Shown: positions 1 through 8,500, numbered from the stretch's first letter. The stretch: DNA of 64,000 bases from Lederbergia citrisecunda (GCF_018343695.1 NZ_JAGYPJ010000001.1:310001-374000), one strand, 5' to 3'. Notes: generated from the letters alone by a model not told the origin. A program made the numbers and translations.

Positions 1-480
1 AGTGCAGTGGGAAAGCCGAGGGCACGTGTATTCTTAGGAGTGAGTTTCTACAAAATTAAGAAGCATACGAGGGTATATGTGCCTAAGAAATCAAAGAAGA
101 GGTTTGAAGATAAGTTAAAGAGACTAACCAATCGTAATTGGGGAGTAAGTATGGAGTATCGAATTGTGCGACTTAATCAGTTAATCCAAGGATGGGGCAA
201 CTATTTTAAAATCGGCGATATAAAGAAATACGCAAAACTTTTAGATGCGCATATCCGAAGAAGATTAAGAGCATGTCGCTGGAAGGAATGGAAGAAAACT
301 CATACAAAATACAAGAACCTTATAAAGTTAGGCATTTCAAGAAAGGAAGCTTGGAGGAATTCCAACTCAAGGAAAGGTTATTGGAGAATATCTAAATCTC
401 CTTACCTAGATATAGCTTTAAACAAGGAATATTGGCAACAATTAGGATTGAAATCTCTATCATCAATTGTAAATTCATAA
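1..480 (+). CDS. Group II intron reverse transcriptase/maturase, C-terminal part (partial)
   Basis: About 160 C-terminal residues of an intron-encoded protein; the frame is open to the window edge, so the start lies upstream. The visible part is the maturase (GIIM/X) domain, with the family pattern VRLNQLIQGWGNYF around residues 52-65, an Arg/Lys/Trp-rich stretch (RRRLRACRWKEWKK), and the closing GYWRISKSP and LGLKSL motifs. In the family this region binds intron RNA and promotes splicing and reverse splicing. The catalytic reverse-transcriptase motif (YADD) would lie upstream and is not visible. The gene ends just before the structured intron 3' end, the usual domain IV position. Confident as to family; activity unknown. 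Confidence 0.88.
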   Translation, partial: SAVGKPRARVFLGVSFYKIKKHTRVYVPKKSKKRFEDKLKRLTNRNWGVSMEYRIVRLNQLIQGWGNYFKIGDIKKYAKLLDAHIRRRLRACRWKEWKKTHTKYKNLIKLGISRKEAWRNSNSRKGYWRISKSPYLDIALNKEYWQQLGLKSLSSIVNS

Positions 481-558
481 ACTTTCGAACCGCCGTATAC
501 CGAACGGTACGTACGGTGGTGTGAGAGGTCGGCGCCGTGAGGCGCCTCCTACTCGATT
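1..558 (+). mobile_element. Group II intron, 3' portion (maturase tail plus domains V-VI)
   Basis: The window opens inside a bacterial group II intron. After the maturase stop, 490-520 folds as a domain V-like hairpin: ACCGCCGTAT pairs with the strand around ACGTACGGTGGT across a short GAAC loop. A second hairpin follows with GGCGCC arms around GTGA (531-546), and then the sequence CTACTCGATT, which resembles the 3' end of bacterial introns. The intron therefore seems to end near 557, about 20 bp beyond the stop of the oppositely oriented methyltransferase gene. The 5' part lies outside the window, so intactness and exact class cannot be judged. A class C-like type is suggested by the maturase tail and the intergenic position. 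Confidence 0.8.
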
Positions 559-579
559 TGTTTGAATAACCTAACTACC

Positions 580-1422
580 TCAATACCCTAACTGCCTTTG
601 TCGACTGACTTCGTAAAGCATAATTGAAGTAGCGCATGCGACATTAAATGACGAAGCTGATCCATACATAGGAATGTTAATCATACGGTCGCAGATGTCT
701 TTGTAAAAATGACTAAGTCCCTGTGTCTCATTTCCAACGAGAAGAATAGTCGGCTTTGAAAAATCGCAATAATAGATTTCTTCACTTCCTGTTGCGCTTG
801 TTCCGACTATTTGTAATTCGGGATATGTTTGTCTTAATGAATCTGCCCAGTTTTTCACCTCGTTGGGTGAAGATATTCGAATCGTTGGTACATTGAAAAA
901 TGATCCCATTGTAGCTCGGATTGTTTCAGGGTCGTATAAATCGACAGCATGACCGGTCATAATTAAACCTTGGCAACCAAGCGCATCGCAGGAACGAATT
1001 ATTGAACCAAGATTACCCCTGTTAGATGGTCTATCAAATACAACAATTAACATTTTTTCACTTACTGGAATACGAGAAAAATCATCTTCAGGAATCGCGA
1101 CGATTGCAATCAATTCTGAAGTATCTTCTTTATCACTGATTTTTTCCATTAGATTGGCTTGTAATTCATAATGAATTTCAGCGTTAGATTGTGCTAATAT
1201 ATTCTTTCCCCAATTGGATAACGGTTTTTGTGGAGAATATAGATACGCCCTAATATCCCAATTATTGTTAATCGCTTCATTAATATTCCTTACGCCTTCA
1301 ACAAAAAACTCTTTATATTTATGTCGTTTATTACGATTTTTCTTTATAACCTCGAACTTTTGGAAATCATTATTTTCATTATTAACGCTTATAATCTTAG
1401 GCAATTTTAATATCTCCTTCAA
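580..1422 (-). CDS. TrmH/SpoU-family RNA 2'-O-methyltransferase
   Basis: A 280-residue protein. An N-terminal substrate-binding region (about 20-95) precedes a SPOUT domain. The three family motifs are visible: NRGNLGSIIRS (134-144), GNETQGLS (230-237) and IPMYGSASSFNVACAT (250-265). These form the trefoil-knot SAM site, and the Asn/Arg of motif 1 is the expected catalytic region. The family methylates ribose 2'-OH groups in rRNA or tRNA; the exact nucleotide cannot be inferred. It is the last gene of a leftward trio, 17 bp from the DUF3006 gene, so co-transcription is possible. The stop lies next to a group II intron boundary, so its terminator region may have been the intron target. Confidence 0.88.
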   Translation of the reverse strand: MKEILKLPKIISVNNENNDFQKFEVIKKNRNKRHKYKEFFVEGVRNINEAINNNWDIRAYLYSPQKPLSNWGKNILAQSNAEIHYELQANLMEKISDKEDTSELIAIVAIPEDDFSRIPVSEKMLIVVFDRPSNRGNLGSIIRSCDALGCQGLIMTGHAVDLYDPETIRATMGSFFNVPTIRISSPNEVKNWADSLRQTYPELQIVGTSATGSEEIYYCDFSKPTILLVGNETQGLSHFYKDICDRMINIPMYGSASSFNVACATSIMLYEVSRQRQLGY

Positions 1423-1438
1423 TTAAACTTCGTCTTTC

Positions 1439-1651
1439 TTAATCCTCCCAAACATCATCCATGAGCTTCTCAATTTCTTTTCTTAATTGTTCGGTTTCAG
1501 TTTTAAGAATCCTTACTTTATCACCTTTGATTTCTACAACATCACCTGAAACTGCTTCCTTTGGGAACATGGATTTTTCAAAATCCTGCGTTTCTCCATC
1601 AATTTCTACTACAACCCATTCACCTTCAAATCGATCGATGATTCCCCGCAT
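1439..1651 (-). CDS. DUF3006-family small protein
   Basis: A 70-residue acidic protein beginning MRGIIDRFEGEWVVVEID, the signature of DUF3006, a small predicted beta-barrel family of unknown function. The N-terminal half (to about 47) is strand-rich; the tail (about 48-70) is charged and probably helical. It starts 12 bp after the metallo-beta-lactamase-fold gene on the same strand. This adjacency is common for DUF3006 in Bacillaceae and suggests a shared, still undefined role. Family assignment is good; no activity can be assigned. Confidence 0.8.
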   Translation of the reverse strand: MRGIIDRFEGEWVVVEIDGETQDFEKSMFPKEAVSGDVVEIKGDKVRILKTETEQLRKEIEKLMDDVWED

Positions 1652-1663
1652 GTTTTCACTTCC

Positions 1664-2812
1664 TTATTTTGGAGTAAATGATGTTTGAGTTTTATAGGTC
1701 TTTCCTTTATAAGTAGCTGAAATATCTACTTTTACTGCAAATCCTTTTGTTGCTCGACTTATTTTTACAGGAAGTTTTTCACCAGCTATTCCATAATAAG
1801 TCGTTTTTGTACTTTTGTAATTAAATACTGCTGTATATTTCGTTCCTTTTGGAAGTCCATTCACAGTTAAATAAATCGTTGAATACTGCTTAGGTGTTTT
1901 ATTATCTAGACTAGCTGTCAGTTTGTAATTTGTATTTGGTAAGGGATCTTTTACTTGACTTGGTTTCGCATTGATTTTTATTGTATTTCCATCAGATGTA
2001 GCAGTAATGGTGCCGGATAAATCAGTACGATAAATGTTTGCTTTTACTGCTGAGAGTCTCTTTAACGTTTCAGAAGTTGGATGCTTATATCTATTTCCCT
2101 TTCCAACACTAATCACAGCATATTTTGGTTTAACAATATTTAAAAATTCACTTGTCGAAGCTTCTTTGGCACCGTGGTGACTTACTTTCAATACGTCTAC
2201 TTTAGTCAATACTTTTTTGGAAATCAAATCTTTTTCGCCTTTTGATTCGATATCCCCAGTAAACAAGAATGTGTTTTTATTGTATTTTACATGCAAAACG
2301 GCACTCCAGTTATTTAAATCACTTGTCGAGTAGCTTTTTACAGGTGCTAGGAATGATGCTGCAACGGACTTATCTTTTAAAGGTAATTTTACTCCAGAAG
2401 CAGCAGTTTTTATTTTGTAATTTTTTTTCTTTACAGCATTTAAGAAATCTTTATACGCTTGTGTAGTATGAGACACTTTAGGTGCGTAAATATGGTCTAC
2501 TTTAAATGCATTGATCACTTCATCCAAACCGCCGATATGGTCTGCATCAGGATGAGTAGCAACCATGTAATTGATTGTTTTGACATTTTGCTTTTTCAAG
2601 TAGGCAACGACATCATGACCCTTTGCCCGATTTCCTGCATCAATGAGAATATTTTCCCCTTGAGGTGTTTTAATAAAAATAGAGTCTCCTTGTCCAACAT
2701 CAATAAAGTGTACAACTAAATTTTTGGAAGCAGCATATGTAACATTTTGCACGAAAAATAGTGAAAAAAATAATGCTGCGACCATCCCCATTATACCGAT
2801 TTTACGTCTCAA
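1664..2812 (-). CDS. Secreted ComEC/Rec2-like metallo-beta-lactamase-fold hydrolase
   Basis: A 382-residue protein with a signal peptide (MRRK, hydrophobic core to about residue 27). The MBL domain starts VVHFIDVGQGDSIFI and carries the metal motif THPDADHIGG (86-95), later ligands in FLFTGDIE and a SHHGA segment. This matches the MBL domain of ComEC-type proteins without the membrane channel, so it is probably an extracellular or wall-associated nuclease or phosphodiesterase-like enzyme. A C-terminal region of about 100 residues (after about 280) is strand-rich, with repeated tyrosine/threonine patterns, and may be a binding module. It is followed by the DUF3006 gene in a likely operon. Substrate unknown. 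Confidence 0.85.
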   Translation of the reverse strand: MRRKIGIMGMVAALFFSLFFVQNVTYAASKNLVVHFIDVGQGDSIFIKTPQGENILIDAGNRAKGHDVVAYLKKQNVKTINYMVATHPDADHIGGLDEVINAFKVDHIYAPKVSHTTQAYKDFLNAVKKKNYKIKTAASGVKLPLKDKSVAASFLAPVKSYSTSDLNNWSAVLHVKYNKNTFLFTGDIESKGEKDLISKKVLTKVDVLKVSHHGAKEASTSEFLNIVKPKYAVISVGKGNRYKHPTSETLKRLSAVKANIYRTDLSGTITATSDGNTIKINAKPSQVKDPLPNTNYKLTASLDNKTPKQYSTIYLTVNGLPKGTKYTAVFNYKSTKTTYYGIAGEKLPVKISRATKGFAVKVDISATYKGKTYKTQTSFTPK

Positions 2813-2967
2813 TTTTTTTCCTCCCAGTATCTTTTGCTTTTTCTATTATAAATCGTTTTTCTTATTTTGAAATACTATATTGGGGGAAAATGCATTTTTA
2901 TACGGATAAAAACGATAGAATCGGAGGAAACTATTGCTGATTTTATCATAATGGGAGTGATGAATTG

Positions 2968-3135
2968 ATGGTGAAAAGAAAAGCGGCAAGAAATGCTGTT
3001 GAAAAGTATGCTAAAACCCCGAAGAAAAACATAGAGGAATCGGATTATACCGCTGAATTCGCTGAAGGAGAAGACCCGATGAAAGGTGCCAATCATAATT
3101 CAAAAATCGGCAGAAAAGGAAAAGGGAATGGATAA
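2968..3135 (+). CDS. Small hydrophilic basic protein, possibly spore-associated
   Basis: A 55-codon ORF opening MVKRKAARNAVEKYAK and ending KIGRKGKGNG. The start is supported by GGGAGTG eight bases upstream. The protein has no hydrophobic segment, is rich in Lys, Asn and Glu, and looks like the minor small acid-soluble spore proteins; it shares only the opening MVKRKA with SspO, which is not enough for assignment. Its last codons overlap the start of the next small ORF by 8 bp, so the two are probably translated together. Function unknown. Confidence 0.55.
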   Translation: MVKRKAARNAVEKYAKTPKKNIEESDYTAEFAEGEDPMKGANHNSKIGRKGKGNG

Positions 3136-3268
3136 AAAGCAACAAAGTAAAAATATAGAAGAATTCGGAATGGAAATGGGAGACATTAATGCAATTAAAT
3201 TTTATGAACTCCAAGCAGGTAACAACGAAAACAAGCATAAAAAGACGGAGAAAAAAGATAAATCATAA
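3128..3268 (+). CDS. Small hydrophilic hypothetical protein
   Basis: A 46-residue ORF beginning MDKKQQSKNIEEFGMEMGD and ending in a Lys-rich tail. Its ATG lies inside the end of the preceding ORF (8-bp overlap), preceded by the purine-rich GAAAAGGGA. It ends at the edge of a strong hairpin terminator (3267-3298). The overlap, shared composition and terminator suggest a two-gene operon of tiny soluble proteins. No family recognised. Confidence 0.5.
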   Translation: MDKKQQSKNIEEFGMEMGDINAIKFYELQAGNNENKHKKTEKKDKS

Positions 3269-3300
3269 AGGTGGAGTCCAAATGCTGGCTCCACCTTTAC
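3267..3300. terminator. Bidirectional hairpin terminator
   Basis: A perfect 10-bp stem (AAAGGTGGAG, 3267-3276, with CTCCACCTTT, 3289-3298) separates the converging small-ORF operon and carbonic anhydrase gene. The T tract on the + side is short and interrupted. Confidence 0.75.
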
Positions 3301-3303
3301 TAT

Positions 3304-3867
3304 TTAACGTTTATAACCATCTACAACAAGATCTAATTTACCAGTCTCCGGATTAATAACTAATCCGTGAACAGGAACTTCATCCGCCATGAGCGGGTGA
3401 CTACGAATCATATCGACACTGTGTTTAACACTGTCCTCCACACTATCAAAACCTTCAAGCCATTTATTAAGATCAATGCCCGAATTTTTAATAATGTCCA
3501 ATGTTTCTTTTTCGATTCCACGTTCCGTTATTTTTTCCAACATTTTTTCCCCATCGAGAACACTCATTCCACAATCATGATGTCCGATAACATACACTTC
3601 ATCTGCTTGCAATTCATAAACCGCGATCAATAAGCTACGCATAATACTACCAAATGGATGTGAAAGAATCGCTCCTGCATTTTTTACGACTTTGACATCG
3701 CCATTTTTCATATTCGTTGCTTTATGTAAAAGCTCAATTAGACGTGTGTCCATACATGTCAAAATGACAAGTTTTTTATCGGGGAATTTTGTTGTCGTAT
3801 ACTGCTCATATAATTTTTCATCGACAAACGTTTTGTTATACTCAAGAATTTCTGAAAGTAATGTCAT
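3304..3867 (-). CDS. Beta-class carbonic anhydrase
   Basis: A 187-residue protein of the beta-carbonic anhydrase family, which interconverts CO2 and bicarbonate in the cytoplasm. The zinc motif is complete: CMDTR (C38, D40, R42) and GHHDCG (H96, C99). The length fits the short bacterial forms similar to B. subtilis YtiB. The C-terminal part carries the conserved VHGLVINPETGKL segment. It is a single gene transcribed leftwards, sharing a terminator with the converging small ORFs. The start is supported by a purine-rich AAAGGAGC just upstream on the minus strand. Confidence 0.9.
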   Translation of the reverse strand: MTLLSEILEYNKTFVDEKLYEQYTTTKFPDKKLVILTCMDTRLIELLHKATNMKNGDVKVVKNAGAILSHPFGSIMRSLLIAVYELQADEVYVIGHHDCGMSVLDGEKMLEKITERGIEKETLDIIKNSGIDLNKWLEGFDSVEDSVKHSVDMIRSHPLMADEVPVHGLVINPETGKLDLVVDGYKR

Positions 3868-4085
3868 TTCTACAGCTCCTTTTATTTCTGTATATCTGGA
3901 AACTATATAAAATTACGATTAATTTTTCAAGAACTAGTTCCCAACTAACGCTAACAGCCTTTTTAACGAAAGCAAAATATACGCTCATATTTTCATTAAA
4001 AGACAGTAGATAACGCTAATGATTTTATTTTACAGAAATAAATAGAAACAAAAAAGTAATAACTTCCGAAAATCTTTGGAAATTA

Positions 4086-4114
4086 TGAAACTTTCTTGTA
4101 ATAATTAGCGTATA
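4086..4114 (+). promoter_or_regulatory. Sigma-W-type promoter of yuaF-floT
   Basis: TGAAAC (4086-4091), a 17-base spacer, then CGTATA (4109-4114). This matches the ECF sigma-W consensus (TGAAAC near -35, CGTA near -10). In B. subtilis the yuaF-floT-yuaI operon is known to be sigma-W dependent, so motif and gene context agree. Confidence 0.8.
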
Positions 4115-4186
4115 AGATATGGAGGGAGGAGGAAGAAAGCGAGCACGCATTGTTGGAAAAAAAAACAATGTAAAGGGATGATGGGG

Positions 4187-4717
4187 ATGACTTTGTTTGG
4201 TATGTCGTTTGAAACAATCTATCTTATTTTGCTCATTGTTTCCGGAAGTTTAACCATTCTTTATTTATTTTTTGGTGATGTTCTGGAAGGAGTGGGGGAA
4301 GCTACTGATTTTTTAAACCCTGTTTTAATATTGGCCTTTATAACATTTTTTTCTGCAGGGGGATATATTTTAGAAAAAGTTACAACCCTTAATAGCTTCC
4401 TCATAATTGCAATTGCAGCTATTGTATCTGCATTATTGGATGTACTTTTAAATGTATTTGTACTCGTTCCGATGAAATCAGCAGAACAATCATTAAGCTA
4501 TACCGAAAAATCGCTGGAAGGGCGAGTGGGAAAAACGATTATTTCCATCCCACAACAAGGTTTTGGAGAAGTCGTAATAGAAAGTTACAGCGGGATGATT
4601 TCAAAGCCTGCGGCAAGTTTTGAGGATACTCCGATCCCGGAAGGGTCAGAAGTACTTGTCATTGAAGTGAAAAATGGAGTTTTATATGTAATGCCATATA
4701 AACCAAATTTTAAATAA
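4187..4717 (+). CDS. yuaF: NfeD-like membrane protein YuaF
   Basis: A protein of about 176 residues with an N-terminal hydrophobic helix (FETIYLILLIVSGSLTILYL), two further membrane segments to about residue 100, and a C-terminal soluble beta domain of the NfeD/OB type containing EGRVGKTIISIPQQGFGEVVIES. In B. subtilis YuaF partners the flotillin FloT in membrane microdomains, and the gene sits 19 bp before floT here. The start is ambiguous: ATGs at 4178, 4181 and 4187 are in frame. 4187 is preferred because AAAGGG (4172-4177) lies nine bases before it and abuts the first ATG. Expression probably comes from the sigma-W promoter at 4086. Confidence 0.85.
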   Translation: MTLFGMSFETIYLILLIVSGSLTILYLFFGDVLEGVGEATDFLNPVLILAFITFFSAGGYILEKVTTLNSFLIIAIAAIVSALLDVLLNVFVLVPMKSAEQSLSYTEKSLEGRVGKTIISIPQQGFGEVVIESYSGMISKPAASFEDTPIPEGSEVLVIEVKNGVLYVMPYKPNFK

Positions 4718-4736
4718 TGCCTAAGGGGGAAGAAGT

Positions 4737-6287
4737 ATGTCAGGTATGCCAGTTGAAATAATGATTGTCGGTGGTATCGTTCTTTTTATTATTATTGCTT
4801 TAATTGGTGTGTTTGTTTCGAAATATAGAACTGCGGGACCAGACGAAGCCTTGATTGTAACAGGAAGTTATTTAGGTGGAAGAAATGTTCACGTTGATGA
4901 AGCTGGGAATAAAATAAAAATCATCCGTGGTGGCGGTACGTTTGTATTGCCTGTGTTCCAACAAGCACAACCATTAAGTTTATTATCAAGTAAACTTGAA
5001 GTTACTACTCCTGAGGTTTATACGGAGCAGGGTGTTCCAGTAATGGCTGACGGAACAGCCATTATTAAAATCGGCGGTTCCATAGGTGAGATTGCCACAG
5101 CTGCAGAACAATTCCTTGGTAAAACAAAGGAAGATAGAGAAACTGAAGCGAAGGAAGTATTGGAAGGGCATTTGCGTTCCATCCTTGGCTCCATGACTGT
5201 TGAAGAAATTTATAAAAACCGTGATAAATTTTCACAAGAGGTTCAACGTGTAGCGTCCCAAGACCTTGCAAAAATGGGCTTAATCATTGTTTCCTTTACA
5301 ATAAAAGAAGTTCGCGATAAAAATGGTTATCTTGACTCACTTGGTAAACCTCGTATAGCGCAAGTGAAACGAGATGCCGACATTGCAACAGCCGATGCAG
5401 ATAAGGAAACACGCATTAAACGTGCTGAAGCAGCAAAAGAAGCGAAGAAAGCTGAACTAGAGCGGGCAACAGAAATCGCAGAAGCTGAAAAAGTAAATCA
5501 ATTGAAAATGGCAGAATTCCGCCGTGAGCAAGATATCGCGCGTGCGAATGCTGACCAAGCGTATGATCTTGAAACAGCACGTGCAAAGCAAGAAGTTACT
5601 GAACACGAAATGCAAATCAAAATTATTGAGCGCCAAAAGCAAATCGAGCTTGAAGAAAGAGAAATTAAGCGCCGTGAGTTACAATATGATGCAGAAGTGA
5701 AGAAAAAAGCAGACGCCGATCGTTATTCAGTTGAGCAGGCTGCAACAGCTGAAAAAGTGAAGCAAATGGCTGAGGCAGATGCTCATCAATATCGTGTTGA
5801 GGCAACGGCAAAAGCTGACGCAGAAAGAGTTCGTCTTGATGGTGTAGCTAAAGCCGAAGCACAAAGAGCACAAGGGGTTTCTGAAGCCGAAGTTATTCGC
5901 TTGAAAGGTCTTGCAGAAGCGGAAGCTAAGCAGAAGGTAGCAGAAGCGTTCGAACAGTTCGGTCAAGCTGCCGTTCTCGATATGGTCTTAAAAATGCTTC
6001 CTGAATATGCGAAGCAAGTTGCAGCTCCACTTGGCAACATCGATAAAATCACTGTCGTCGATACAGGTAGTAATGGTGAAGGCGGTGCTAATAAAGTGAC
6101 TGGCTATGCAACCAATTTAATGGCAACTATGCAAGAATCGTTAAAAGCATCTTCTGGAATCGATGTACGCGAGTTACTGGAAAACTTATCCGGAAAACAT
6201 AATGTTCGTGAGAGTATTGATGCGTTAACTTATGAATTAAGCGAAAAAAATAATAACGAAGAAACTAAAGAAGGCGAACCAGTTTAA
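4737..6287 (+). CDS. floT: Flotillin FloT
   Basis: A 516-residue SPFH/PHB-family scaffold. It has an N-terminal membrane segment (about 8-28), the PHB domain (about 30-200, including AQPLSLLSSKLEVTTPEVYT), and a long Glu/Ala/Lys-rich coiled coil (about 215-420) with repeated AEAEK/AKADAER patterns. A C-terminal stretch follows, with LKMLPEYAKQVAAPLGNIDK. The length is close to B. subtilis FloT. Flotillins organise membrane microdomains for signalling and secretion complexes. The operon with yuaF and the upstream sigma-W promoter suggest induction by membrane or cell-wall stress. A strong terminator follows at once, so no yuaI homologue is present here. Confidence 0.95.
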   Translation: MSGMPVEIMIVGGIVLFIIIALIGVFVSKYRTAGPDEALIVTGSYLGGRNVHVDEAGNKIKIIRGGGTFVLPVFQQAQPLSLLSSKLEVTTPEVYTEQGVPVMADGTAIIKIGGSIGEIATAAEQFLGKTKEDRETEAKEVLEGHLRSILGSMTVEEIYKNRDKFSQEVQRVASQDLAKMGLIIVSFTIKEVRDKNGYLDSLGKPRIAQVKRDADIATADADKETRIKRAEAAKEAKKAELERATEIAEAEKVNQLKMAEFRREQDIARANADQAYDLETARAKQEVTEHEMQIKIIERQKQIELEEREIKRRELQYDAEVKKKADADRYSVEQAATAEKVKQMAEADAHQYRVEATAKADAERVRLDGVAKAEAQRAQGVSEAEVIRLKGLAEAEAKQKVAEAFEQFGQAAVLDMVLKMLPEYAKQVAAPLGNIDKITVVDTGSNGEGGANKVTGYATNLMATMQESLKASSGIDVRELLENLSGKHNVRESIDALTYELSEKNNNEETKEGEPV

Positions 6288-6304
6288 GAATAGCAAAAAA
6301 TTTT

Positions 6305-6353
6305 AAAGGTTTCGTTCTCCGATCGATGGATCGAGGACGAAACCTTTTTTTTT
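6305..6353 (+). terminator. Rho-independent terminator of yuaF-floT
   Basis: A long stem with AAAGGTTTCGT on the left and ACGAAACCTTT on the right, extended by GATC/GATC around a GATG loop and followed by nine T residues. It lies 18 bp after the floT stop. Confidence 0.92.
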
Positions 6354-6360
6354 GAACTGA

Positions 6361-7000
6361 ATATCGATTGAGAGCGAATCGGAACAGAAAGCGTGAAAAT
6401 CAATGAATAATGTCTCGATTGAGAGTGAATCGGGAAAGAAAGTGTGAATGTTAATGAATAATGTCTCGATTGAGAGTGAATCGGGACAGAAAGCGTGAAA
6501 ATCAATGAATAATGTCTCGATTGAGAGCGAATCGGGACAGAAAATGTGAATATCAATGAATAGTGTCTTGATTGAAAGAGAATCGAGACAAAAAGTGTGA
6601 ATTTCAATGATTTGTGTCTCGATTGAGAGCGAATCGGAACAGAAAGCGTGAAATCAATGAATAATGTCTCGATTCAGAGTGAATCGGGAAAGAAAGTGTA
6701 AATGTTAATGAATAATGTCTCGATTGAGAGTGAATCGGGACAGAAAGCGTGAAAATCAATGAATAATGTCTCGATTGAGAGCGAATCGGGACAGAACGTG
6801 TGAAATTCAATGAATAGTGTCTCGATTGAGAGCGAATCAGGACAGAAAATGTGAATATCAATGAATAGTCTCCTGATTGAGAGAGAATCGAGACAAAAAG
6901 TGTGAATGTTAATGAATAATGTCTCGATTAAGAGAGAATCGGGACAGAAAGCACATATTACTCAAGTTAGCGTCTCAATCGCAACCGAATCTATGTAGAG
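6361..7000. repeat. 51-bp tandem array of hairpin-forming repeats (12 good units plus 1 degenerate)
   Basis: Units begin at 6364, 6415, 6466, 6517, 6568, 6619, 6669, 6720, 6771, 6822, 6873 and 6924. The period is 51 bp (once 50), with a degenerate unit at 6975. Each carries GTCTCGATT, a 7-base loop and AATCGGGAC, which can pair over nine positions, followed by a variable linker of about 25 bases. There is a higher-order pattern: units 1-5 resemble units 6-11 in order, with unit 3 identical to unit 8, so a block of about 255 bp seems to have been duplicated. Because 51 is divisible by three, long reading frames cross the array on the minus strand; they are by-products. No coding or CRISPR features were seen. 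The rest of the interval to 7147 holds nothing recognisable. Confidence 0.92.
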
Positions 7001-7147
7001 CACATAGAACTTAGATAAAGCACTATATTTGTCCAATTGAATCATTTCATCTGTCCAGAAATCATTTTATCCCGAGTTCGAATCCTCTCACATACCCTAA
7101 ATTCCAAATGAGCCGTTGAGTTCAAAGTTCTACTCAGGGGCACAACC

Positions 7148-8155
7148 TTATTTAGAAGCTTTCTGCAATTTATTGATAAATTTTAGAGCCCGACCAGTTC
7201 CAATTGCGACCGATTCTAGAGGATTTGGTGCGATATGAACAGGAACGATGATTTCTTTACTTAGCCATTCTTGCAATCCATTCAATAGGGAACCTCCACC
7301 AGTAAGAACAACTCCACGATCAACAATATCACCACTAAGTTCAGCTGGTGAATTTTCTAAAGTGGCACGAATAGCTTCTAAAATATGAAGCAATGATTCT
7401 CTTAAAGCATTTTGAATTTCATAGGAACTTAGTGAGACGGTTTTAGGTAATCCAGTTAGTAAATCTCTCCCTCTCACATCCATATGCTGTTCAGGATGAT
7501 CAATTAATGCATAGCCGATTTCCATTTTGATTTTTTCGGCCGTAGATTCACCAATTAATAAATTATAATTTTTTCGAATATGTTGGATAATATTTTCATC
7601 AAATAAATCTCCGCCGATCCGAACAGTGTTACACGTTACAACACCGCCGTACGAGATGATGGCCACTTCTGTCGTTCCACCACCTATATCTACAATGACA
7701 TTTGCTACAGGTTCTTCTACAGGAAGGTCTGCACCAATTGCTGCAGCTACGGGTTCTTCTATAAGATGTACATTTTTTGCACCACATGATTTAACCGCGT
7801 CGTGGATAGCTCTACGTTCTACAGAAGTCGCGCCTGATGGTGTACAAACGACTACATCTGGCTTTCTCAATGCAAAACCTATATTCTTTCCGGCTTTTTT
7901 CATCACTTCTCTTAAAAGTTGACTTGTAATATCAAAATCAGCTATGACACCGTCGCGCAAAGGTCTTACTGCTACAATACTCCCAGGAGTTTTTCCAATC
8001 ATACTTTTTGCTTCTGAACCAACTGCCAACACTCTTTTCGTTTCTGTATTCACAGCTACAACTGACGGTTCATTTAAAATAATTCCTTTGTTTTTCGTGT
8101 ATACAAGTACATTTGCTGTACCTAAATCAATTCCAATTTCTGAATTTGAAAACAT
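7148..8155 (-). CDS. mreBH: Actin-like cell-shape protein MreBH
   Basis: An actin-fold protein of 335 residues from the preferred start, the same length as B. subtilis MreBH. It is closer to MreBH than to MreB or Mbl: STEIG-like opening ([18 protein letters not shown]), [33 protein letters not shown] and [17 protein letters not shown]. Nucleotide-binding signatures are visible ([28 protein letters not shown]). MreBH forms membrane-associated filaments that guide lateral-wall synthesis and, in B. subtilis, the hydrolase LytE. The start at 8155 rather than 8167 is chosen from homology and from GGTGA just upstream. The gene stands alone. The sigma-I promoter known in B. subtilis was looked for and not found. 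Confidence 0.93.
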   Translation of the reverse strand: MFSNSEIGIDLGTANVLVYTKNKGIILNEPSVVAVNTETKRVLAVGSEAKSMIGKTPGSIVAVRPLRDGVIADFDITSQLLREVMKKAGKNIGFALRKPDVVVCTPSGATSVERRAIHDAVKSCGAKNVHLIEEPVAAAIGADLPVEEPVANVIVDIGGGTTEVAIISYGGVVTCNTVRIGGDLFDENIIQHIRKNYNLLIGESTAEKIKMEIGYALIDHPEQHMDVRGRDLLTGLPKTVSLSSYEIQNALRESLLHILEAIRATLENSPAELSGDIVDRGVVLTGGGSLLNGLQEWLSKEIIVPVHIAPNPLESVAIGTGRALKFINKLQKASK

Positions 8156-8194
8156 ATTTATCACCATACCTTTGTTTTTTTAAAAGCATACAAT

Positions 8195-8223
8195 TATGTA
8201 CAGTTTTCCATAAGTATAGACAA
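8195..8223 (-). promoter_or_regulatory. Candidate sigma-A promoter of mreBH
   Basis: Read on the minus strand: TTGTCT, 17 bases, TACATA, ending about 40 bp before the preferred mreBH start. The match is moderate, so this is a candidate only. From here to the tgl start at 8501 (about 280 bp) no gene is seen; tgl's own promoter must lie there but no clear sporulation-sigma motif was recognised. Confidence 0.35.
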
Positions 8224-8500
8224 TTTTTTTGTAGATTGCTTGTAGTAGAATATGGAAGATGAAGGATTGTTACAGAGGAACACTCGATAACGGTTGATAT
8301 ATAAAGGAATGGAAAAAGAGAGAAGTAAGTGCTGTTATGAAAACTTAACTATTCTGTAAAGAAATATCATGAAGACAGATAATTCATAACTATGATTACG
8401 CAAAGGTGAACCGATTACTTTTTTGTTTTGTCATATAGAAAGGTAGCTCAAATACAATAGGTAATAGTGTAAATATTCTTACCTTGAAATGAGGGAGATT

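Noticed and set aside
2875-3238. Minus-strand hydrophobic frames opposite the small ORFs
   Set aside because: They are antisense to the two + strand ORFs, which have ribosome binding sites and a terminator.
6284-6861. Two long minus-strand open frames with repeated SQSRHYSLIF patterns
   Set aside because: They arise because the DNA repeat period (51 bp) is divisible by three. There is no ribosome binding site and the repeat unit is explained by the DNA hairpin.
6361-7000. CRISPR array
   Set aside because: Units are tandem with no unique spacers; linkers are related to each other and no cas genes are near.
7068-7095. tRNA T-arm-like GAGTTCGAATCCTCTCAC
   Set aside because: The stem does not pair properly around TTCGAAT and no acceptor, D or anticodon arm could be found.
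8168-8400. Sigma-I promoter for mreBH
   Set aside because: Known in B. subtilis, but no ACCCCC/CGAA pair at suitable spacing was seen on the minus strand.
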